Source: Crocodylus rhombifer
Taxonomy: Eukaryota > Chordata > Crocodylia > Crocodylidae
Assembly (NCBI GenBank): GCA_038503035.1
Contig: JAVSML010000969.1
Span: 4,736 to 68,735, forward strand
Reading direction: 5' to 3'
Length of the DNA: 64,000 nucleotides
Part shown: piece after piece, positions 57,395-64,000 of the stretch
How the letters are laid out: each line of letters opens with the position of its first letter
Numbering within the stretch: position 1 is the stretch's first letter
Notes under the pieces: generated by a model
What the model saw: only the letters and a program-made list of their open reading frames with translations
What the model was told of the DNA's origin: nothing
The model's database searches: none
Made by a program: the position numbers and the translations under genes

Positions 57395-57575
57395 ATTGCC
57401 TATTGGCGATCGGGGACTTCCTGCAGACGCCGCTGCTGGTGTCGACAACAAGGGTGGGAGGGAGAGCAGCGATCACCCACAGGCACCACCAGCAGTGTCA
57501 GCAGCACTTTTCATAGTGGATGCATCGCCAATCTCAGGGGGTGCACCTGTATGCACACCTTACACGTCACCAATG
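57395..57575 (-). repeat. GGGGGTGCAC dispersed repeat, second copy
   Basis: The reverse complement reads CACCCCCTGAGATTGGCGAT, then GCTGCTGACACTGCTGGTGG and CCTGTGGGTGATCGC. It aligns with 6890-6965 (CACCCCCTGAGATTGGCAGT, CACTGCTGACACTGCCAGCA, CCTGTGGGTGGTTGC). It directly precedes the hAT transposase relic, so the family may be an end of a hAT element. Confidence 0.6.
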
Positions 57576-57609
57576 GCATCAAGAATGGCTGGATCCATTG
57601 TGGTCCAGT

Positions 57610-58155
57610 ACAGTCCATGTGCTGGCAGGCATGTATGACCCAAAGGTGAAGGGGAGCATGTGTGCCAGAAAAACCTTGGGACACTGGATGGAGGTGCTGG
57701 TAAACAGAGTCCAGGAGGCACAAGGGGCACAGGTGGGGGTATATGGAAGAGGGGGCATCCACTTTCCCGTGCCGGCACTCCCAGCAGCAGCCAGTCTCTT
57801 CCATGACAGGTGCTGCCAATGTGGGCTAAGGGCATGGTTTCAATGGTGGGGTCCAGACACACCAGATCCCAGCATCAGGCATATAGCACCAAGACCTCAG
57901 TGGCTACCTATCTCACCAAGGACGTGGAGCCACTGGACTGGAACCCCTTAGCTTATTGGGCAACCCACAGCCAGATGTAGCAGGATCTGGCCACAATTGC
58001 CTGGAAGCACCTCTCCTGTCCACTGACCAGTGTTCCAAGCAGGAGGGACACTCCACTGCACCTGCGTGGATCCTGGTTTGGTAGTGCAGTTGGTATTCCT
58101 CAAGGTGAACCTCCTGCTGCTGGGGTTCCCTAAGCTCCAGGTTCAGACAGAATTT
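57610..58155 (+). pseudogene. hAT transposase C-terminal relic
   Basis: Three frame-shifted pieces follow the order of the C-terminal half of hAT transposases. HVLAGMYDPKVKGSMCARKT (from 57616) matches the LATxLDPRxK region before the dimerisation domain. KTSVATYLTKDVEPLDWNPL followed by AYWATHSQM*QDLATIAWKH and LSCPLTSVPSRR (57891-58035, one TAG) is the hAT C-terminal dimerisation motif (DPLxYWxxxxxxxPxLAxxAxxxLxxPxTSxxxER). CVDPGLVVQLVFLKVNLLLL plus GFPKLQ (about 58062-58145, next frame) is the RxRLxPxLVEQLxFLKxN end. The RNase-H-like catalytic core is not visible upstream. Hobo/Ac-type dimerisation domains hold the transposase multimer together. This relic is the only transposase-coding sequence I find, and its own element ends were not located. 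Confidence 0.75.
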
Positions 58156-58470
58156 ATGCCACCCTCCTCACTCCATCCACATTTATTTCCTTTTTTCATT
58201 TTTTTAAACCATTTAATGCCCCACTCTCAGAGCTGGAGGCAGAACTCACTGCAGCATCAGCCAGCAGGGGAAGAATATCTCCCTGCTGAGCTTCCATGCC
58301 AGGACAAACTTGGAGGTATGGTCTGGGGCTATAGGGAAGGAGGAGGCCCCAGGTCCTGCGTATGACTTAAAACTGAACCCTGCCAGGGTTGGCAGGACTG
58401 GTGGGACTGCTGGCAGTGCAGCAGCCTCTAGGAAATGCTGGGACCAAGGACCTCCCTGATGAAAGGCAGG
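58156..58470. other. Unclassified sequence after hAT relic
   Basis: Probably the 3' flank or 3' UTR of the hAT element; no terminal repeat recognised. Confidence 0.3.
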
Positions 58471-58922
58471 TAGGAGGCACCTTATAACCTCCAGCCACCA
58501 CATACATGCACAGTCCTGCCTGGGGAGAGCCCAGACCTGTAAGATCTTTGAGAGGTCTGATGCATGCTAGTTGCAGTGAAGTTGTGAGGTTCCAGGTGAG
58601 CTCAGCTTAGCTGCCTGGGATGCTATCTGCAAGGCATGGGATTTCAGGTTTAAAACCCTTTGTCAGGATGGGGAAGCATCTAGTTGGTGTTTGTGTGCTC
58701 TTCCTGGATGTAAGGAATAGTAAAGAATCCAGAGCCTGGCATGCAATGCATGCAAGAAAGCCAGTCAGTGAAAATGGAAAAGGAGGCATTAGGGAGTGAG
58801 AGACAGGCGGGGGGATATAGGAGGCACTCCTCCAGCCACTGCAGAGTCCTGGCTGGGGAAAGTGCAGACCTTTAAGATCCTTGAGAGGCCTGAGGATTAC
58901 TGGTTGCAGTGCAGTTCTGAGG
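58471..58922 (+). repeat. Direct repeat of about 110 bp flanking a spacer
   Basis: 58471-58589 and 58818-58922 share TAGGAGGCAC, CCTCCAGCCAC, AGTCCTGSCTGGGGA, CAGACCTKTAAGATC, TTGAGAGGYCTGA and GTTGCAGTG in the same order. The spacer contains the Penelope-like fragment. It may be a duplicated segment or the two ends of an unrecognised insertion. Confidence 0.75.
58644..58816 (-). mobile_element. Penelope-like fragment
   Basis: AGGTTTAAAACCCTTTGTCA, TGTGTGCTCTTCCTGGATG and GTGAGAGACAGGCGGGGG align step by step with 33618-33782 of the unit at 33528-34403. Same orientation. Confidence 0.65.
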
Positions 58923-58934
58923 GTGAGAACAGGG

Positions 58935-59178
58935 GCTACCATCCCTGCAGTTTTCATCCCTCTGCGCCTTAACACACACACAAAGTCACACGTCACAAGT
59001 TTTCTTGTCAGCACCTTGATGTGCAGTTTCTCAGAAACCCCTGGGGCTATCTCCTTGAAGCCTGGCAGGCTTTTTGGGCTCAGCAGGAGCTACCATCCCT
59101 GCAGTTTTCACCCCACTGTGCCTTACCACACACACACAGTCACATGTCACAAGTTTTGCTTTCAGCAGTTTGAGGTTC
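58935..59178. repeat. 154-bp tandem repeat, about 1.6 copies
   Basis: GCTACCATCCCTGCAGTTTT occurs at 58935 and again at 59089, an offset of 154 bp. Between them are ACACACACAAAGTCACACGT, CACAAGTTTTCTTGTCAGCA and CAGAAACCCCTGGGGCTATC, which also repeat in order. The same module and period occur at 54847. Confidence 0.75.
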
Positions 59179-60156
59179 TATGACAGGGTGCCTGAAGCAC
59201 CCTGCCATGGACAGAATGAGAAAGAAACAAAAGAGAAAAACTTCCCCCAAGGAGCAGGAGGAACCATGGCAAACCTGGAGACATCAAATGCCATGCTCAT
59301 AACAACGGGGGGAGTCAGCTGGGGCTACGGCAGATCAAAGGCTACTGCGGCAAACCCAGCCACCGGGGTTCAAACCTGAGAAGAGGAAAGTGGTGCAGGA
59401 AGAGGACAGAAGCGGAAAAAAGAGAGAAACCACACTAGAAAGCAAAGGGGGAACAGCTGGGTCAGATGGGCAGTGAATAGGAAGCTGCCACAATGGACCC
59501 AGCTGGGGAGAGGGAGATTTAAGGGATGTCGAGAGAGTGTCCTGGGGCCAGAGGAAGAGAAGAGAAGAGAAGAGGAGAACGACTGAGGGACCAAAGTGAG
59601 GGCTCCAGCCTGGCGACTTACTTGACAAGACCCAGTGGGGAACTGGAGCTGACAGAGAGGCTTGAATGACCAGTGGATCTGGTACCAGGGGGTAAAGAGA
59701 ACCACTCTGGGGACCCAGGAGAAGAAGACAACTTAGGTAAAGTTACTCCCCAGGAAGGAGAAGAAGAAGAGAGAGTGGGTCCCAGTCACAGGAGGGTGAC
59801 AAGGGCACCTGAAGAGAGACAGCTGTCTTGGGTCCCATGCAGGGAAGAACAGGGCAAGCAGCCACTTAGACAAGGGTCCTAGTTGAGGGTTCTTCGACAG
59901 GAATAGGGATATTGATCTTAGAGGCAATCAACAACATCCAGAACATCAGGTGTGGTGAGGACAGGGGATGGGGATGGTGGAGCTCTGCAAAGAACCACTG
60001 ACATCTTGAATCCATAGCCATTCTCAGTTGTCTCCCAGAAGTGTCTAAGCATATCTCCCATAACTTCGAAGGCATGGCATATGATCTACAATGATGAGAC
60101 ACTACTATTCCAACTGGGAGGCGATGCACTCTGGGTGGCGCAACAACCCTCTTACA
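59179..60156 (+). mobile_element. Solo LTR-like insertion, about 978 bp
   Basis: Begins TATGACAGGGTGCC (TG decayed to TA) and ends CTCTTACA. The host element reads ...TTTGAGGTTC before and GGTGTGTTGTCCCAGAAATC after. Compared with the uninterrupted GAGGTGCAGTTTCCCAGAAA of related copies, this implies a decayed 5-bp duplication (GGTTC/GGTGT). The start resembles the LTR at 36656. The 105-codon minus-strand frame inside (59866-60183) has no recognised domain and crosses the boundary. Confidence 0.55.
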
Positions 60157-60474
60157 GGTGTGTTGTCCCAGAAATCCCTGCACCTATCTCTTTGAAAATT
60201 AGCAGACTTCATGACATCAAAAGGGGCTACCACCCCTGCAAGTTTCATCTGAATAAGTCAAGAAATGACAAAGTTATAGACAGTTTTGTGATTCCCTATT
60301 ATAGCCTACAGCCAAAACACCAAAACACCATCAACGTTCCAAAACAGCTCTGAAACAGTTTCAGCTGAAACACAACAGGACAGTGATTCAAAACACCAAA
60401 ACAAATTACTGTCCCTCCAAAATACTGAATCCAAAACCAAAACAAAACACAGGCGTTTCTCACAGCCCTACTGC

Positions 60475-62047
60475 TGTGCCTCCAGGAGCCCAGCATAGGG
60501 GCACACAGCCTCAAGCCACAGTGGGTCCAAGGCAGGAGGCACTGGAACTATGGCAGGTGGAACCCTCCCCGTCGAGCTGAGCCGAGCTGAGCCAAGCCGT
60601 AGCAGCCGCTAGAATTATGGACACCCTGTGCCTGCTTGTGCTGCTCCACTGGGGTGAGGAGGTGCAAACAAGATTGTAACTCAAACCAGGGATCAGCTCA
60701 AAAAGTTTCAAAACCACTGATAATAGTGCTTCACTAGGAAAGTACTGTGATCAGCTGGTTAAAGTATAGGAGAAGCAATCAGGTCTTCTCAGTAGTGTCT
60801 GCATTTTTAGCACTGACTTACCGTGTGACTGAAGACAAGTCATTTAATCTGTGAGCACCAGTTTCTTCATTCATAACGCACAGATTTTTTTCCTACTTTG
60901 CCAGGTCAGTTTAGGGCTTGGGTAATTAACCATCCAGAGGCACTCTGAAATCCAGAATTGAAAGAAGTTTCAGAAGTGCAACCCATTTTGCAACTTTACC
61001 TTTCGTTAGCTGGGATATGAGGCATCCTACAGAATATTTTTCATCAGCCAGGTCCTCTGCTGCAGCTTAATCAGTGCAGGCAATGGAGATACCATACATT
61101 GATTGGGAGCCATATTCCATGTCTGGCAACCTGGGAATTCATTGCATCACAGCCTATGCCAGAGGTGAAAGGAGCAATAGTAACCTGTCATGCCAGCTCC
61201 TCCCCTTGGAGTGGCATTATGCTATTTCTCCAAACCCCATGCTTCTCTTCATTACTAAAATCCCTCAAAGGCACCACTGATGATGGAGGGCCATCGGAGA
61301 GGCAATTAGAAAGAAGTTAAAGGGAATTACATATGCAGGGTTTATTTTCTGTTTTCTGCTATTGCTGTTGCCAATTATTGTGCAATTAGGCCACCTTCAT
61401 TAGCAAATGAGATTAAAATTAACATCGTTAATTACTTGTTCTGTTAAACAGGGGAAGTAGGCATTTAGCAGGAAGATGCAGGGAAGGTTGCTGTTGGAGC
61501 AGATGGAATAACGTTTTCCTTTCGTGACATTTTGGTCTACTTTTTTAAGGGTTTCATTGGCTTTTTAAATTCCAGCCTATTTGGTAGAGAAAATAAATGT
61601 TTAAAGTAATTTAAAACAGAAGCTGCCACCATGAGGCCTTGTGGGAATGCATCTGGGAAAGTGAGAGAAAAACATAGCTGAGCGTTGGAGAAAACATCCG
61701 GTTGACCATGGTGATTAGCCAGAAGAATGTTCTCCCAAGTGAGTCTGTCATTTGAGTGATGTCCAAACTAGACTGGTTGTTGAAAGTAGCTTCTAAATGG
61801 AGTGTACAAAACTGCAAGCTGAAAACACAATATTGTGCGTACAGTTCACAACTACATCATCAAATCAGTTATTATTATTATTACAATAACACCTAGTATG
61901 TGCTAGGCACTTTCCAGACACTCAGTAAGCACTCACGGTCTGGCTATCAGAAGCTCACAAGTCTATAAGGTTAAGAAAACAGCAATGGAAATAACAATGC
62001 AATCTGTGTAGAAGTCTTGTCAACTTGATTGGCTTGTAGCTGTATAG
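60475..62047. other. Unique sequence, one MIR-like SINE, AT-rich block
   Basis: 60745-60900 holds a MIR-type SINE (CTTACCGTGTGACTGAAGAC, AAGTCATTTAATCTGTGAGC, CCAGTTTCTTCATTC). 61330-61480 is AT-rich with repeated homeodomain-type cores (CAATTATTGTGCAATTAGG, GTTAATTACTTG). TTATTATTATTATTA lies at about 61869-61883. No gene was seen. Confidence 0.4.
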
Positions 62048-63211
62048 TAGGTCTGTGCAAAGGGGCTAGTATTCGCTTTGGATTCGGATTCGGCTAATTC
62101 AGGGGACAGTGATTCGATTCAGCGATTCGAATCACTGTCTCAAATTGATTCGGCCAAATCTGATTCAGAGATAGCTGCTACCAAATCTCCGAATATCCGA
62201 ATCACGTAGGCCCACCCCTGCCTGCTCCTCCAGCCTGGCAATGGCTGCCCCGCCTGCCCCAGCTCCCAGCACTTGGGGGAAAAAAAGCCCTCACTGAACA
62301 GCTGCTGCCAGGTGGGAGGCAATCCCCACTGCCCCACGCCATGTGGAGGGCTCTGTATGAGGCCCCCAGCCTCGCCTCCCCCAGTCCCCCCATGGCTGCC
62401 CTGCCCGCCCCAGCTCTGGCCCTTTAAGAACCCCCCCAAACTCACCAGTTCCTGCCCAGCGGGGAGTGATCCCCACTGCCCCCCGCTGTCCCACACCATG
62501 TAGGGGGCTCTTCCACAAGCCGTCCGAAGCCCTGAGGCCACTGCAGAAGCTGGTGAGTTGGGAGGGGGGTTGGGTTTTTTTTCTTAAAGAGCTGGAGCTG
62601 GGGTGGGAGAGGCAGCCATGGTGGTGGCTGAGGGAGCACCGGGGGGTCATGGATCTTGTGACAGAGCCCCCCCCACACAGTGGGGGGCATTGGGGCCAGC
62701 AGGGATCGCCCCCCCCCCCCCCCCCCCCCCCCNNNNNNNNNNNNNNNNNNNNNNNNNNNNNNNNNNNNNNNNNNNNNNNNNNNNNNNNNNNNNNNNNNNN
62801 NNNNNNNNNNNNNNNNNNNNNNNNNNNNNNNNCCCCCCCCCCCCCCCCGCCCAGCAGCACCTGGTGAGTTGGGGCTTTTTTTTTAAAGTACCGGGAACTG
62901 GGGCAGGTGGGGCAGCCATGGGGGGGCTGGGGGAGCAGGCAGGGGATGGGGCCTGGCTGAGGTCCCCCCATGGTCCCTCCCCTGCCCCCTACTTACCAGC
63001 ATGGAGTCCAGCTCCAGCTCCCTGCTGCAGCGGGCAGGGACTGCCCCAATCATTGAAGACCTCCCAACCTTTTCCAAAGAGTCAGAGAGATTTAAATCAA
63101 TTCGGACCTTTTATGGGTCCCCTGAATCAATTCGGATTTGGAGATTCAGCCACCAAATCGGGCCAAATCTCCTTCGAATCAAATTAGCACTCAAAGCTTT
63201 GCACAGCCCTA
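62048..63211. mobile_element. Fold-back hAT-type element with repeated modules
   Basis: Ends TAGGTCTGTGCAAAG and, inverted, TAGGGCTGTGCAAAG. Flanks CTGTATAG (62040-62047) and CTGGATAG (63212-63219) match at 7 of 8, an 8-bp hAT duplication. The outer arms carry GATTCGGATTCGGC and CCGAATC-rich sequence. The core has a GC-rich module starting at ATGGCTGCCC: twice forward (62241, 62392; period 151 bp) and twice inverted (GGCAGCCAT at 62611 and 62911). Within the modules CCAGCTCTGGCCCTTTAAG (forward) faces TTAAAGAGCTGGAGCTGG (inverted). A 100-N gap flanked by poly-C sits between the inverted modules. No transposase. Confidence 0.85.
62709..62848. repeat. Poly-C tract containing a 100-N gap
   Basis: C24 at 62709-62732, N100 at 62733-62832 and C16 at 62833-62848. 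A gap of exactly 100 N is a conventional placeholder, so the true length is unknown. The proline/glycine-rich reading frames across it are artefacts. Confidence 0.95.
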
Positions 63212-63219
63212 CTGGATAG

Positions 63220-64000
63220 CTATCTGTAAAATGTGTCTGCACTTAAACTGCACAGAGTTGCAAATGGAAATAGAGCTTGTATTGAAGCTCAGTTAGAAAA
63301 TACGGCTCCTGTTAAGAAGAACCAGCATTCAAGCTTGAATCTTCCCAGACCAAATTCTGTTCTTGGGTCTAGGCATTTAGCACCATCTTACATATAAGAG
63401 AGTGATGGAAATGTAAGAGCAGGGTTTAGGTAATATTTTGTGGTTCCTGGACTTCCTCTATAAAATATGCAAATGATGTTTTATGTACAATGTACTGCAC
63501 ACGTATCTGTATACACAGAACACAAACGGCATTTGCAAACACCTCCCCAACTGCAGGTACAACTTGAGCCTGTGTTTAAGTACTTGCAATAATTATCACC
63601 TGTCCACCTACAAGGGAGAATAGCCATGTTGGCTGAAGTACTAAGAGCTGAAGACTTCCAGAGCTAAAAGCACCTCTAAACCAAAGAATTAGGGCCTCTG
63701 ATATATTCATATATTCTGTGAATCAGGCACAACACACACCATCCAGCTGAGTTACATGCATACTCCATACCCATCTCATATCCAATTACATATCTGTATG
63801 GAGTCAATTATCTCACCTATAATGGTTATGAGACAAGCTGGCTACAGTATGCATGGGCACCAGTCCCAGGTAGTGTGCACACGCTGCATATTTTGAATGC
63901 GCAAATTTTGCCCTTACCATTGGCCCCCATTACTTGAGTTGCAAACTTTATTCTCAACAACACTCCTAAGAGGCAAGGAAGTGCCATTATTCCCACAGGG
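63220..64000. other. Unique sequence, no gene seen
   Basis: No gene, SINE or transposon end could be supported to the end of the window. Confidence 0.4.

Larger units (their letters stand above)
58927..60474 (-). mobile_element. hAT-like element with 154-bp repeats, split by LTR
   Basis: The right end, read inverted, is TAGGGCTGTGAGAAACGCC at about 60456-60474. Its inner blocks (GGGGCTACCACCCCTGCAAG, GAAATGACAAAGTTATAGAC) match the elements at 43672 and 54441. The left part is 58927-59178, the right part 60157-60474, separated by an inserted LTR. The left terminus was not identified; the boundary given is where the shared sequence begins. Confidence 0.6.

Noticed and set aside
59866..60183. 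105-codon minus-strand frame as a gene
   Set aside because: It runs across the boundary of the LTR-like insert into the interrupted hAT-like element, and shows no recognisable domain.
62291..63187. Proline/glycine-rich frames spanning the N gap
   Set aside because: They are translations of poly-C and undetermined bases in an inverted-module transposon.
1..64000. CRISPR array, operons, bacterial promoters or tRNA genes
   Set aside because: The LINE, SINE and LTR content is vertebrate. No regularly spaced repeats occur, and the only tRNA-like boxes are in decayed MIR-type SINEs.

Overview
The window is vertebrate nuclear DNA, most likely from a crocodilian, with turtle as the main alternative. 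The evidence is several subfamilies of CR1 LINE ending in the archosaur/turtle-type 3' tails (TCTATGAAA, GAATCTAT or TAGTTTCA units), many hAT-type DNA transposons, amniote MIR-like SINEs, retroviral-type solo LTRs, a vertebrate Ty3/gypsy relic and a Penelope-like fragment. I find no host protein-coding exon, tRNA or rRNA gene. It reads as a gene-poor intergenic or intronic stretch whose only recognisable coding sequence belongs to transposable elements.

Layout. 0.7-5.3 kb: a minus-strand solo LTR (715-1257), then a nearly full-length CR1 (about 1338-5268) with decayed ORF1 (SGNH esterase) and ORF2 (APE endonuclease plus reverse transcriptase). 5.3-20 kb: mostly unique DNA with MIR relics, a 1-kb minus-strand solo LTR (10009-11006), a perfect 24-bp palindrome, a hairpin element near 14.8 kb, a CR1 tail and a fold-back hAT element (16169-16963). 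20-22 kb: a minus-strand CR1. 22-29.8 kb: mostly unique, including AT-rich stretches that might be conserved non-coding elements. 29.84-34.78 kb: a Ty3/gypsy retrotransposon with both LTRs, PBS, PPT and gag, protease and integrase-tail relics. It is split by a younger CR1 with a 544-codon open ORF2 piece and by a Penelope-like unit. 36.5-37.7 kb: a small hAT split by a solo LTR. 41.0-44.4 kb: an old minus-strand CR1 split by a TIR transposon that itself contains two plus-strand CR1 insertions, and interrupted again by a fragment of another TIR family. 49.8-50.6 kb: an old hAT. 54.1-55.9 kb: a hAT with a perfect 8-bp target duplication, carrying a nested hAT. 57.4-60.5 kb: a hAT transposase pseudogene, a segmental direct repeat and a hAT-like element with a 154-bp internal tandem repeat, split by a second LTR of the 36.7-kb family. 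62.0-63.2 kb: a fold-back hAT with repeated GC-rich modules (two forward, two inverted) and a 100-N gap in poly-C.

The elements do not form a pathway. Their value is the insertion order that can be read from who interrupts whom, and the evidence for one or more non-autonomous hAT families next to a decayed hAT transposase that may represent a source of mobilisation. No new host system was found. All boundaries come from reading target duplications, inverted ends and translated motifs by eye, without database searches.
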